Shown: positions 35,211 through 44,663, numbered from the stretch's first letter. The stretch is 64,000 nt of DNA from Sulfitobacter sp. DFL-14 (GCF_003335585.1 NZ_QBFD01000005.1:124001-188000), one strand, 5' to 3'. Made by a program: numbers and translations. The notes: generated from the sequence alone by a model not told the origin.

Positions 35211-35229
35211 GTATTACGGTATTACAGTA
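35211..35229. promoter_or_regulatory. Candidate GntR operator D
   Basis: GTATTACGGTATTACAGTAA contains two GTATTAC heptamers at 35211 and 35219, again eight bases apart. It is the plus-strand counterpart of the other sites and is placed for the flavoprotein operon. The rest of the 407-base gap to 35461 shows no gene. Confidence 0.65.
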
Positions 35230-35461
35230 AGCATGAGGCAAGAGAGTTGATTTCCGGCTTTGGAAGAAGCGGATTCCGGCTTCTGCGCCGATACCTGTCG
35301 GCGGAGAATCAAGGGAGGATTTCGGTCAATTGCAGGGGTTTCAGGCGCCCATCGGGCACGCTGCCCTCAGGGGAAACGCCCACCCGGCACGGCGTGGCCC
35401 TTGGCTGACAGAAGATTGAGCGCGGCACTGCCGCAGGTGAGATGAAAAAGGGAGAACTGGC

Positions 35462-37066
35462 ATGAACGAGACGACATTGAATGGCCTTGAGCTTGACGTG
35501 GCGGTCATCGGGACGGGGGTGGGCGGCCTGTACGCACTGCACCGGACACGCAACGAAATGGGCATGAACGTTCAGGCGTTCGATGACGCCGGGGGCGTTG
35601 GCGGCACCTGGTACTGGAATCGCTATCCGGGTTGCCGGGTCGATACGGAATCCACCGTTTACACCTATTCTTTCGACCTCGACATGTTCCAGAACTGGGA
35701 ATGGTCGGAACGCTACGCAAAACAGCCCGAAGTTCTGGGCTATCTCAATGCGGTGGCTGACAAGCATGACCTCAAGCGGTCCATCAACTTCAACACCCGG
35801 ATCACCAGGATGGTGTGGAACGAAGATGAGGGCCGCTGGACCCTGACCACAGCCAGGGGCGATGTGGTCAAGGCAAATTATGTCATCGAGGCGGTTGGCC
35901 TGCTGTCGTCTTCCTATGCGCCGCAGTTCCCCGGACAGGACAAGTTCAAGGGTGACGTATTGGTGGCCTCGCGCTGGCCGGAGCAGGAGCCGGACCTGAG
36001 CAACAAACGTGTCGCCGTGCTGGGTACGGGGTCGACCGGCATCCAGATCGTCACGGCACTGGCCGACAAGGTGGGCCACCTCAATGTTCTGCAACGGACC
36101 GCGCAATGGGTGGTGCCCCTGGGTGTCGGACCGTTCCCGCAGGAAACCCGCGAAAAGATCAAGGCCGATCCCCGGGGTTTCCGCGACTGGGCGCTCAGCA
36201 CCGGTGCGGTATTCGGTTTCGACGAGGCGACGACATCAGCACTGGAGGTGTCAGAGGCCGAACGCCAGAAGGTTTATCAGACCGCTTGGGAAAAAGGGAA
36301 TGGCTTTGCCTTCATGCTTGAGACATTCTCCGACATCCCGGTGACGGCAGCGGCCAACAAGACCGCAACCGATTTCATCAAGGGCAAGATCGACGCAATT
36401 GTGACGGACCCGGAGGTGGCCGCAAAGTTGACTCCCAGCGATTATTACGCGCGGCGCCCGCTGGCGGCGGATGGCTATTACGAAGTCTACAACCGCGACA
36501 ACGTCACCCTGCACGACGTCAAGGCGCACCCCATCGAGAGCTTCAGCGAAAATGGGTTGATCATCGACGGCGAGGAGCTGGCGCTGGATGTGGTCATCAT
36601 GGCGACGGGGTTCGACGCCATGACCGGCAATTACCTCAAGATCGAAACCATCGGGCGCGATGACACAAAGCTGCAGGACGCCTGGAGCGATGGCCCCCAT
36701 GCCTATGCCGGGATGTCGATTGCCGATTTCCCCAACCTGCTGATGGTCTTTGGCCCGTTCAGCCCCTTTACCAGCCAGCCGCTTGTCCATGAATGGCAGG
36801 TCAACTTCCTGACCGACATGATCAAACATGCCGAAGAGGGCAGCGGCGTGATCGAAACCACCAGGCAGGCGCAGGACAGCTGGGTCAGGGTCTGTCAGGA
36901 GGGCATGGCAGGCACGCTGTTCGAGGTGACGGACAGCTGGATCAACGGTGCAAACATCCCTGGCAAGCCGCGCACCTCGATGTGGTACATGGGCGGCATG
37001 GGGAACTATGTGACAGAGATGAACGCCATCCGAGACGACAATTATCGCGGTTTCGAAATCCGGTAA
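35462..37066 (+). CDS. Baeyer-Villiger-type flavin monooxygenase (534 aa)
   Basis: The protein follows type I Baeyer-Villiger monooxygenases throughout: FAD site GTGVGGLYALHRTR (residues 17-30), the second BVMO motif GTWYWNRYPGCRVD (48-61), the NADPH Rossmann site GTGSTGIQIVTAL (188-200) and the ATGFDAMTGNY stretch near 380. The first fingerprint, F-X-G-X3-H-X3-W-P, reads FKGDVLVASRWP at 162-173, so the His is Val168 (codon 35963-35965). This His is needed for oxygenation in studied members. The enzyme may have altered chemistry. It is the first gene of its operon. Confidence 0.9.
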   Translation: MNETTLNGLELDVAVIGTGVGGLYALHRTRNEMGMNVQAFDDAGGVGGTWYWNRYPGCRVDTESTVYTYSFDLDMFQNWEWSERYAKQPEVLGYLNAVADKHDLKRSINFNTRITRMVWNEDEGRWTLTTARGDVVKANYVIEAVGLLSSSYAPQFPGQDKFKGDVLVASRWPEQEPDLSNKRVAVLGTGSTGIQIVTALADKVGHLNVLQRTAQWVVPLGVGPFPQETREKIKADPRGFRDWALSTGAVFGFDEATTSALEVSEAERQKVYQTAWEKGNGFAFMLETFSDIPVTAAANKTATDFIKGKIDAIVTDPEVAAKLTPSDYYARRPLAADGYYEVYNRDNVTLHDVKAHPIESFSENGLIIDGEELALDVVIMATGFDAMTGNYLKIETIGRDDTKLQDAWSDGPHAYAGMSIADFPNLLMVFGPFSPFTSQPLVHEWQVNFLTDMIKHAEEGSGVIETTRQAQDSWVRVCQEGMAGTLFEVTDSWINGANIPGKPRTSMWYMGGMGNYVTEMNAIRDDNYRGFEIR

Positions 37067-37292
37067 ATCACGCTTTGACCAGCGGTCGGCCTGCCCGAAT
37101 CGGGTGGGTCCATCGCGTTCATTTTCACTGCCCTGCGGGACCTGTGGGGCAGAGTTTTCATTTCGGTAATTTTTCCAACCTTCCGTTCCGGGTATGCAGG
37201 GCATCAATGGTGGCGGGAGGGCCAGCGGCCGGATTTCGTCTTGGGACGATACCGCTCGTGGCCGGGAATTCAGGCTGTGGAGGAGCACAGAA

Positions 37293-38681
37293 ATGGCACG
37301 CAAACTCATTCGCAATGCGCATATCATCTCGATCGATCCCGAGGTGGGGGTCATCCCGCGCGGCGACATCCTGATTGAAGGCAGCAAGATCGCGGCAATC
37401 GGCACAGACCTTTCCGTCACTGATGCAGAGATCATCGACGGCGAGGGCCGCATTGCCATTCCGGGTTTCATCGACACCCATCGCCACACCTGGCAGTCGC
37501 TGCTGCGCGCCAGCGGGGCCGACTGGACGCTGGCGCAATATTTTGCGGGCGTGCGGGGTGTCATGGGCACGCTCTACACCCCCGATGACATGAAGATCGG
37601 CAACCATCTGGGCGCGATTGCCGCCCTCGATGCCGGGATCACCACGTTGTACGATTGGTCCCACAACAACAATTCGCCCGACCACTCCTCAGCTGCGGTC
37701 GAAGGGCTGATGGCCGCCGGGATGCGGGCTGTCTTCGGCTATGGCAACTCGGATGCGGAATGGGTCCCGGTCAGCGACGCGCCATCCGATTTCGAGGACG
37801 TGGCGCGGGTGAAGCGCGAATATTTCTCCTCCGACGATCAGCTTGTCACGATGGGTTTCGCCGCGCGCGGCAACCAGTTCGCCACGATGCGCGTCACCAA
37901 AGAAGACTTCGTCAACGCCCGTGACCTTGGCTTGCGGATCAGCGTTCACATGGGCGACGGGCTATGGGGCATGAACAAGCCGGTGGTCGATCTGCATGCC
38001 GAGAGGCTGACAGGGCCGGACGTGACCTATGTCCACTGCAATTCACTGCAGTCAGAAGATTTCCAGATCATCGGTGACACCGGCGGCACCGCCTCTATTG
38101 CGCCGGAGCTTGAGTTGCACATGGGGCATGGTTTCCCGCCCACGCTGTCGCTGATGAAGGTCGGGGTGCGCCCGTCGATCTCCATCGATGTGGTGACCAC
38201 GGTGCCCGATGACATGTTCTCGGCCATGCGTGCGCTGCTGTCAGGCACGCGGGCGGTGGTGAACAATCAGGCGCTGATCGACAAAGTGATTGTCGACCCT
38301 CTGCCGCTGATGGCAACAGATGTTCTGGAATTCGCCACGTTGCAGGGCGCGATTGCCTGCGGGCTGGGTGACAAGACCGGATCGCTGACCGTCGGCAAGG
38401 AAGCGGACATTGTGCTGGTGAACTGCAATTCGCTGAACACGATGCCGATGAACAACGCCTATGGGATCGTTGTGGAGGCGGCCCATGCGGGCAATGTCGA
38501 AACGGTGATTGTAGCCGGTAACATACGCAAGCGCGATTTCAAGCTCGTCGATTTCGATCATGCTTCCTTCAAGACAAGGGTCGAAGCCGCGCGGGACGGT
38601 CTTTTTGAAAAGGCCGGTGTGCCCTCAGACGGCTCATGGTTGCCGCGCCCCTTCGAGGCCGCCACCGACAGCGAGTTCTGA
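37293..38681 (+). CDS. Amidohydrolase, COG0402 (deaminase/chlorohydrolase-like)
   Basis: The product is 462 residues. Metal ligands are visible in GFIDTHRHTWQS (His-X-His), RISVHMGDGLWG, DVTYVHCNSL and PSISIDVVTTVPDDMF (Asp). The group includes guanine deaminase and triazine hydrolases, acting on C-N or C-Cl bonds of heteroaromatic or cyclic substrates. I chose the start at 37293 (AGGAGCACAGAA before it) over an upstream in-frame codon at 37194. A COG0523 metallochaperone gene follows after three bases. Confidence 0.88.
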   Translation: MARKLIRNAHIISIDPEVGVIPRGDILIEGSKIAAIGTDLSVTDAEIIDGEGRIAIPGFIDTHRHTWQSLLRASGADWTLAQYFAGVRGVMGTLYTPDDMKIGNHLGAIAALDAGITTLYDWSHNNNSPDHSSAAVEGLMAAGMRAVFGYGNSDAEWVPVSDAPSDFEDVARVKREYFSSDDQLVTMGFAARGNQFATMRVTKEDFVNARDLGLRISVHMGDGLWGMNKPVVDLHAERLTGPDVTYVHCNSLQSEDFQIIGDTGGTASIAPELELHMGHGFPPTLSLMKVGVRPSISIDVVTTVPDDMFSAMRALLSGTRAVVNNQALIDKVIVDPLPLMATDVLEFATLQGAIACGLGDKTGSLTVGKEADIVLVNCNSLNTMPMNNAYGIVVEAAHAGNVETVIVAGNIRKRDFKLVDFDHASFKTRVEAARDGLFEKAGVPSDGSWLPRPFEAATDSEF

Positions 38682-38684
38682 GCG

Positions 38685-39680
38685 ATGGCCGGGGTCCGCC
38701 AGCGGCCTACTCTTTCCGTTGTGGGCGGTGGGTTGGGTGCGGGAAAAACCTCTCTGATCGCGCGGCTGCTTGAGCAGCCGGGCATGGGGCGCACCGGAGT
38801 CGTCGTGAATGAATTCGGTGAATTCGGCGTTGATGATCTGATGCTGGGGTCATCCGCCCCCGATGCGCAGCTGGCGCTTCTGCGCAATGGTTGCATCTGC
38901 TGCCGTCCGGGCAATGACCTGTCCGAAGCCGTGCGCAAGATGATCGCGGCGGCACCCGAACCCTTGGTGCGGATCGTGGTGGAAACCTCCGGCGTTGCGG
39001 AATTGTCTGCGGTGCTGGCCAAGATCGGCGCGGATCACGTGCTGCGCGGGATGGTGCGTCTGGATGCTGCCATCGCCGTTGTAGATGCCACCGCCCCGGA
39101 TGAGACGCGGGCCGAGCATATCGCCTGCGCCGACCGGATCGTGGTGACGAAGACCGACCTGGTGGTGCCAATCGCCGCCGCGGCGATACGGCGGCGTATT
39201 GCCGCGATGAACCCGACGGTGCCCATCCTTGACGGCCAGGCGCGGCCCGACCCGGACGTTCTGTTCAATGCCGGCCTGATCGACGGGCGCAGCGGCGAAG
39301 TGCAGGCAGATGCATGGCTGCGCGCGCAGGGCAGCGTTCATGTACACCATCATGGCGAGGATGCCGACAGCATCCGTTCGTGGCTGATCGAGACCGGGCC
39401 TCTGGACTGGACGCAATTGTCACAACATATCGCCCGGATGAGCCGCGCGGCCGGTCCGGCCCTGTTGCGGCTCAAGGGCATTGTTGCGGACAGGGATGAT
39501 GCCCGCCCGCTGGCACTGCAAATGGTGCGCGACCAGATCTACCGGCCGGTGCGGCTGACCCGTGAGGCGGGCCATGGCCGCAGCCGGATTGTCGTGATCG
39601 CACACGCCACCGCGGCCCCGGCGGTCGAGGCGCTGGCCAAGCGGCTGAGCGCAGTTGAGGTCGCCATCGAAGTTCCATAA
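38685..39680 (+). CDS. COG0523 GTPase metallochaperone (CobW/G3E family)
   Basis: The product is 331 residues with Walker A GGGLGAGKTSLIA near residue 14, the metal-binding CXCC motif NGCICCRPGNDL near residue 68, a G3-like VVETSGVAEL region and TKTDLV for guanine recognition. The C-terminal CobW domain ends in an Ala-rich helix. These proteins deliver a metal (Zn, Co, Fe) to partner enzymes. The amidohydrolase just upstream is the obvious client, and the iron alcohol dehydrogenase is another. His-rich VHVHHHGED near residue 223 may bind metal. Confidence 0.88.
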   Translation: MAGVRQRPTLSVVGGGLGAGKTSLIARLLEQPGMGRTGVVVNEFGEFGVDDLMLGSSAPDAQLALLRNGCICCRPGNDLSEAVRKMIAAAPEPLVRIVVETSGVAELSAVLAKIGADHVLRGMVRLDAAIAVVDATAPDETRAEHIACADRIVVTKTDLVVPIAAAAIRRRIAAMNPTVPILDGQARPDPDVLFNAGLIDGRSGEVQADAWLRAQGSVHVHHHGEDADSIRSWLIETGPLDWTQLSQHIARMSRAAGPALLRLKGIVADRDDARPLALQMVRDQIYRPVRLTREAGHGRSRIVVIAHATAAPAVEALAKRLSAVEVAIEVP

Positions 39681-39690
39681 CAGGAGAGAC

Positions 39691-39981
39691 ATGATGCACT
39701 ACATCGTTCATTGCCTTGATTATGTCGGGCAGGTTCAGAAACGTCTGGACCACTACGACAGCCACAAGGCCTATCTTGCGACGAATCCGATCAGGACACT
39801 GATCTCGGGTCCGTTGCTGGCGGAAGATGAGGAGACGATGATCGGCTCGTGCTTTCTGGTCGAAGCGCAGAGCATGGAAGAGGTCATGACCTTTCACCGG
39901 AATGATCCCTTTTTTGCGGCGGGGATCTGGGAAAAGGTGTCCATCCGTCCGTTCAGCAAGCGCGTGGACAATCGCACATGA
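39691..39981 (+). CDS. YciI-family protein (96 aa)
   Basis: The small ferredoxin-like YciI fold is indicated by HYIVHCLDYVGQVQKRLDHY, the conserved His in SHKAYL and the conserved Asp in FHRNDPFFAAGIW, the pair that acts in catalysis in the family. TftG, the chlorohydroxyquinol dehydrochlorinase of 2,4,5-T degradation, belongs to this family, and its pathway also ends in hydroxyquinol dioxygenase and maleylacetate reductase, as here. A related role is possible but not shown. The start at 39691 has CAGGAGAG before it. It overlaps the next gene by four bases. Confidence 0.85.
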   Translation: MMHYIVHCLDYVGQVQKRLDHYDSHKAYLATNPIRTLISGPLLAEDEETMIGSCFLVEAQSMEEVMTFHRNDPFFAAGIWEKVSIRPFSKRVDNRT

Positions 39982-40982
39982 GCGGGCCGGTACGCGTGGC
40001 GCTTGCCGGCCTTGGCTGGTGGGGACAGAAGATCACCGCCGTTTTGCAGGCGGCCCCGGACGAGGTGACAATTGTCAGGGCAATCGAGCCAAATGCCGAG
40101 TTCGCGATGGCTTTTGAAAAGGCGCATGGCATTCCGGTGACCGCCGAACTTGATGCAGCATTGGTCGACCCGGATGTCGAGGCGGTGCTGCTGGTCACGC
40201 CGCATAGCCTTCATGCGGCGCAAATCGCGGCCTGTGTGGCGGCGGGCAAACATGTCTTTTGCGAAAAGCCCCTGGCGATGACACGCGCCGCTGCAGTCGC
40301 GGCGGTGGATGCCGTCGAAGCGGCGGGGCTGATCCTGGCGACGGGGCACGAGCGCCGCTATGAGCCGCCCATCGCCCGGATGATTGCGGCGGCGGACAGG
40401 GGCGAGATGGGCCGCCTGATGCAGTTTGACGCCACTTTCAGCCACGACAAATTCCTGTCGCTGGACCCAACGAACTGGCGTCTTGGTGCCGGGGATGCGC
40501 CCGCCGCCGGGATGACGGCGACGGGCATCCACCTGCTGGATCTTGCGGTGCGGCTGATGGGCCCGGCAAAGAGCGTCATCTGTTCCTGTGAGACACTTGC
40601 ATCGGAACTGCCGCAGGGTGACACGATCTCTGCCTTCGTGATGTTCAAGGGGGGCGGCACGGCGACAATTGCCGCCAATCTCGCGATGCCCTTTGTCTCG
40701 CGCTGTTCGCTGTTCGGATCCGAAGCCTGGATCGACGTCAGGGACCGCGCCCATGTAGAGGCCCCCGATGGCTGGGTTGTCACCAGCGCGCGCAAGGGCG
40801 GAAAGATTGAGGTGGAAGAGGTCGGCCCGGCAGAGCCCGTGCGCGACAATATCGTGGCTTTCGCGCGGGCGATCCGTGGGCAGGCCGCCTATCCCATCAC
40901 CACCGGCCAGATGATCGAGACCGCGGCCCTGCTTGAGGCGATTGTAAGCAGTTCGAAGTCGGGGGAGCTGGTTACTCTTTAA
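39978..40982 (+). CDS. Gfo/Idh/MocA-family oxidoreductase
   Basis: The product is 334 residues with an N-terminal Rossmann domain (VALAGLGWWGQKITAVLQ, EAVLLVTPHSLHAAQIAACV, HVFCEKPLAM with the typical EKP motif near residue 97) and a C-terminal alpha/beta domain (MTATGIHLLDLAVRLMGP). The family oxidises or isomerises sugars and inositols, or acts on biliverdin-like compounds. With the ribose-type transporter this points to a sugar or cyclitol moiety in the substrate. ATGA overlap with the YciI gene shows that it ends the same operon. Confidence 0.88.
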   Translation: MSGPVRVALAGLGWWGQKITAVLQAAPDEVTIVRAIEPNAEFAMAFEKAHGIPVTAELDAALVDPDVEAVLLVTPHSLHAAQIAACVAAGKHVFCEKPLAMTRAAAVAAVDAVEAAGLILATGHERRYEPPIARMIAAADRGEMGRLMQFDATFSHDKFLSLDPTNWRLGAGDAPAAGMTATGIHLLDLAVRLMGPAKSVICSCETLASELPQGDTISAFVMFKGGGTATIAANLAMPFVSRCSLFGSEAWIDVRDRAHVEAPDGWVVTSARKGGKIEVEEVGPAEPVRDNIVAFARAIRGQAAYPITTGQMIETAALLEAIVSSSKSGELVTL

Positions 40983-41061
40983 TCAGCCACAAGGCTGTTG
41001 CAGCTGGCGTCGGGAAACCGGCGCCAGTTTTGTTTTGTCTGCAGTGAAGGAAAGCGCGGCT

Positions 41062-42117
41062 TCAGCCGCCACGCCGTTTACGGCCCTGCATTTCGGATAG
41101 GAACATGCCCAGGGCAATGGCGACACCTTGAAAGATCATCTGCCAGGACGTTTCCAGCCCCAGGACTTTCAACGTCTGGCCAAGCTGGATCAGGAACAGG
41201 GCGGCACCGGTGACCGCGATCATCGACCCGATCCCGCCACTGATGGCCGTGCCACCCAGGACGGCAGCGGCAATCGGTGCCAGCAGATAGGGGTTGCCCA
41301 CGTCCAGTGTCGGATTGCGGATAAAGGCCGAGAGCAACACCCCGACGATGCCATAGAGGAAGGAGGCCGCGACAAAGGCACCGGCCTGGTATCGCCGGAT
41401 CTCGACCCCCGTCGCGTAGGCCGCACGCGGGTTGGCGCCCACCGCCTCGAAACGGCGGCCAAGCTGGGTCCGGCGCAGCAGGATCGTCAGGACCAGCGTC
41501 AGGGCAATGGTGATCCAGACCGTTGTATTCAGGCCCAGCCAGCGGGTGCCGCCAAAGCCTGCAAGGGCGGTGGGGACGCCGGATTCGGCTGGCAGCCCGG
41601 TCCGGTACCAAAGCGTGACCCCCGAGACGATTGCGCCGGTCGACAGGGTGACAATCAGGGCATTGAGCTTGAGCCAGGCCACCAGCAGGCCGTTGATCAG
41701 ACCGACGCACATCGCTGCCAGGATGGCCATGAATGTTCCGATGAGCACGGAGCCTTCCGCGCCGCCCGACGTTCCCAGCAGGACCGTGCTGGACAGCGTC
41801 ACGATGGCAGGCACCGACAGGTCGATGCCGCGCGCCATGAGAACCAGGGATTGGCCCATCGCCGCAATGGCAAGAAAACCCGCGAAGGGCAAGATGCTGA
41901 TGATCGAGGTTGCCGAGACACTGCGCGGCAGAAAGAGCGCGCCGATCAGCAGCAGTATCGCCAGGGCAATCCAGATGGCAGCGAATTGCATCTGGATCGA
42001 GGGCACGCGGCCTTTGCCGCCGCGTCCGCTGCGTGACGTCCGTGTGTAATGTGACAGGGCAGGCGTTGTTGAATCTGTCATTTTTCCCTCGTCGGTTTCT
42101 GGGTCCGGGGCGGGCAT
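41062..42117 (-). CDS. Ribose-type ABC transporter permease
   Basis: The product is 351 residues with eight or so hydrophobic segments and the RbsC/AraH signature AATAFVA-like NPRAAYATGVEIRRYQAGAF and SAFIRNPTLDVGNPYLLAPIAAAVLGGTAISGG. It ends the three-gene transporter operon and pairs with the permease half of the fused upstream protein. The first 40 residues are polar and cytoplasmic. Start and upstream stop overlap as ATGA. Confidence 0.9.
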   Translation of the reverse strand: MPAPDPETDEGKMTDSTTPALSHYTRTSRSGRGGKGRVPSIQMQFAAIWIALAILLLIGALFLPRSVSATSIISILPFAGFLAIAAMGQSLVLMARGIDLSVPAIVTLSSTVLLGTSGGAEGSVLIGTFMAILAAMCVGLINGLLVAWLKLNALIVTLSTGAIVSGVTLWYRTGLPAESGVPTALAGFGGTRWLGLNTTVWITIALTLVLTILLRRTQLGRRFEAVGANPRAAYATGVEIRRYQAGAFVAASFLYGIVGVLLSAFIRNPTLDVGNPYLLAPIAAAVLGGTAISGGIGSMIAVTGAALFLIQLGQTLKVLGLETSWQMIFQGVAIALGMFLSEMQGRKRRGG

Positions 42118-44663
42118 CAGGCGGTTGATCTCTTGGTGGCCCGTATGACCTTGCGGCGGCGCAGGGCCGATTGCATCAGTGTTTCGACCTCACCCAGCCC
42201 GGAGTAGAGGAAGATCGCAAAGAGCGTCATGGCACCGCTGGCGATGATCCCGAAAGAAGTGGAAAGGCCCAGAAGCGTGATGACATTGACCATCAGCGCA
42301 AAGAACAGCGCACCAAACAGGGCGCCCACGAAAGAGCCGCGCCCGCCAGAGAGCGCCGCACCGCCAAGGACGGCAGCGGCGATCGAGGTAAGCGCATAGT
42401 TTGCTCCGACCGTCGGCGCACCCACGCCAACCTCCGAGCCGAGGAAGAATCCGGCAACCGTCGCCATGAGGGCGGCAAGCATATAGGCCCTGACATGGAC
42501 ACGGTCCACGCGTACGCCGTTACGCTGCGCCGCAACCTCGCGAAATCCGACGGCCTTCGCCTCCAGTCCCGAGCGCGTGTGATGCAGCCAGAAGTCGAAG
42601 GCAATGGCTATGCCGAGCAGAACGAAGATCGAGACCGGCAGGAAGCCGATGCGTTCGCGCAAGAGGCCCGTGAACTCCTGCGAGATCATCCCGGCAGGTG
42701 TGGGCCGACCCAGCAGGGCGGCACCCTGAAGGACGGACAACATGGCGATGGTCGTGATCACCGCGTTGATATTGGCAAAGCGTACCAGGGTGCCATTGAT
42801 CAGGCCAACCACCGCGCCAATGGCAAGGCATCCCAGCACGCCGAGGATCTGCATCCCGATGGGCATCTGAAAGGCGATCATGAAGGATGCGGCAACCACC
42901 GTGAGGCTCATCATGGAGCCCACGGAGACATCGAGGCCGCGCACCAGAAGCACATGCAGCTGAGCCATGGCCACCATCGCGGCAGGCGCGGTCGCCAGCA
43001 GGATGTAGCGGATGTTGACATGGCGCAGGAACACATCTGTCTGCAGCGCAGCATAGCCGCCGACGATCAGCGTCAGTGCCGCCAGGAACACAAGCGGCAC
43101 CCACCAGATGTTCGACCCCGAAATCAGCGTGCGGAAAACGCGGGACATCATGCCCGCCGCCGTATCTCCGGCTTGTTTCGCGTCTCGCGCCCGCAGAAAG
43201 CTTGATACGATCTGTTCTTCGTTGACGTCTGGGCCGGTCAGTTCCGCCACGATACGCCCGCGCGAAAACACCAGCACCCGGTCGCAGATGCCCGCAAGCT
43301 CCTGCGCATCCGAGGAATTGATCACCAGGGTGCCATCCTCGCGCAGGTTGGTGCGGATCGCCTGATAAATGTCGTGGCGCGCGCCTGCATCAACGCCCTG
43401 GGTCGGTTCGTCGATCAGCACGGCCTTGGCATTGGTCCGGAACGACCGGGCCAGAACGACCTTTTGCTGGTTGCCGCCCGACAATCCGCTGATCGGTGTT
43501 TCCAGCGTCGCTGTAACGACTCCGAATTCATCTCGCATCGTGGCGGCGTGGTCCTGTTCCTGCCGGTTGGACAGGAGGCCGCGGCGGGCGAAGTCGCGCA
43601 GGCGGGGCAGGGTCATGTTCTTGCGCACGCCAAGATCCGGAAAAATGGATTCCCCGGCACGGTCGGCAGACAGGCAGAGCACGCCCGAACGGATCGCATG
43701 GCGCGGTTCCGTTACATCGACGGCCTTTCCCCTGCAGGTGACAGTGCCGCTGTGGCTGGCTTCAAGCCCCGCAATGGCGCGCAATGCCTCGCGCTGGCCG
43801 TTGCCTTCGGCGCCGGCAAAACCCACAATCTCACCCCGGTTGGCGACAAAACTGATGTCTTCGAATGCGTCCCCTGAAAGGCCTTCGACCACTATGACGG
43901 GATCGGGTTCGATCTGTCCCGCCTTGGCGGGATATTCGCTTTCGACATCCCGACCGATCATGCGAGAGACAAGCTCCTGTTCCGAAGTGTCATCGGTGAC
44001 GTCAAATGTGCCCTCGTGCACCCCGTCGCGCAGGATCGTGACGCGGTTGGCGAGGTCCAGAATTTCGGGCAGGCGGTGGCTGACATAGACGACGCCGGTG
44101 CCCCTTGCCGTCAGGTCGCGCACCAGCGATGTCAGATGTGCCACGCCATCGTAATCCAGCGTGGACGTCGGCTCATCCAGCAGCAGCACACGCGGATTGG
44201 ACAGGAGCGCCTTGACCACCTCGACGAACTGGCGATGTGCGGGTGTCAGATTCCCGACAGCGGTAGTTGGTGAAATGCCCAGGTTGAAGGGGGCCAGCTG
44301 TTCTTCGGCCCAGCGGACCATGCTGCCATAAGGCACGATGCCTTTCGGCGTGGCGAGAAAGAGGTTCTGCGCCACGGACAATTCGCGCACCAGGCTGTCG
44401 TCCTGATAAACGGTGGCCAGGCCATATGATATCGCCTCTCGCGGGTCGGCATGGGCGAGGTGCTTGCCGCCGATTTCGATCCGGCCGGCATTGGGTGTGA
44501 TCGCGCCGGATGCGATCTTCATCAGCGTCGACTTGCCAGAGCCGTTTTCGCCGAGGATCGCGTGCACTTCGCCCGCGTGAACATCAAAACTGAAATTGTC
44601 GAGCGCTTTCACGCCCGGATAGGATTTGGAGACGTTCTCCATCTTCAAAACGATATCAGCCAT
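42117..44663 (-). CDS. Fused ribose-type ABC ATPase and permease (848 aa)
   Basis: Residues 1-500 are an RbsA-type double ATPase: Walker A GENGSGKST near 39, a degenerate first signature NLTPAHRQFVEVVKAL, then Walker B VLLLDEPTSTLD, a second domain with GAEGNGQRE, the signature LSGGNQQKVVLARSF and VLIDEPTQGVD. From about residue 520 the chain continues as an RbsC-type permease (ISGSNIWWVPLVFLAALTLI to GLSTSFGIIASGAMTLFAIF). Usually these are separate genes. I chose the start at 44663 (MADIVLKMENVSKSYPG) because upstream codons lack homology. Confidence 0.9.
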   Translation of the reverse strand: MADIVLKMENVSKSYPGVKALDNFSFDVHAGEVHAILGENGSGKSTLMKIASGAITPNAGRIEIGGKHLAHADPREAISYGLATVYQDDSLVRELSVAQNLFLATPKGIVPYGSMVRWAEEQLAPFNLGISPTTAVGNLTPAHRQFVEVVKALLSNPRVLLLDEPTSTLDYDGVAHLTSLVRDLTARGTGVVYVSHRLPEILDLANRVTILRDGVHEGTFDVTDDTSEQELVSRMIGRDVESEYPAKAGQIEPDPVIVVEGLSGDAFEDISFVANRGEIVGFAGAEGNGQREALRAIAGLEASHSGTVTCRGKAVDVTEPRHAIRSGVLCLSADRAGESIFPDLGVRKNMTLPRLRDFARRGLLSNRQEQDHAATMRDEFGVVTATLETPISGLSGGNQQKVVLARSFRTNAKAVLIDEPTQGVDAGARHDIYQAIRTNLREDGTLVINSSDAQELAGICDRVLVFSRGRIVAELTGPDVNEEQIVSSFLRARDAKQAGDTAAGMMSRVFRTLISGSNIWWVPLVFLAALTLIVGGYAALQTDVFLRHVNIRYILLATAPAAMVAMAQLHVLLVRGLDVSVGSMMSLTVVAASFMIAFQMPIGMQILGVLGCLAIGAVVGLINGTLVRFANINAVITTIAMLSVLQGAALLGRPTPAGMISQEFTGLLRERIGFLPVSIFVLLGIAIAFDFWLHHTRSGLEAKAVGFREVAAQRNGVRVDRVHVRAYMLAALMATVAGFFLGSEVGVGAPTVGANYALTSIAAAVLGGAALSGGRGSFVGALFGALFFALMVNVITLLGLSTSFGIIASGAMTLFAIFLYSGLGEVETLMQSALRRRKVIRATKRSTA

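Noticed and set aside
36251-37570. A 439-codon open frame on the minus strand opposite the flavoprotein and amidohydrolase genes
   Set aside because: It crosses two real genes and their gap in antisense, is low-complexity in His/Asp/Arg, and has no recognisable domain.
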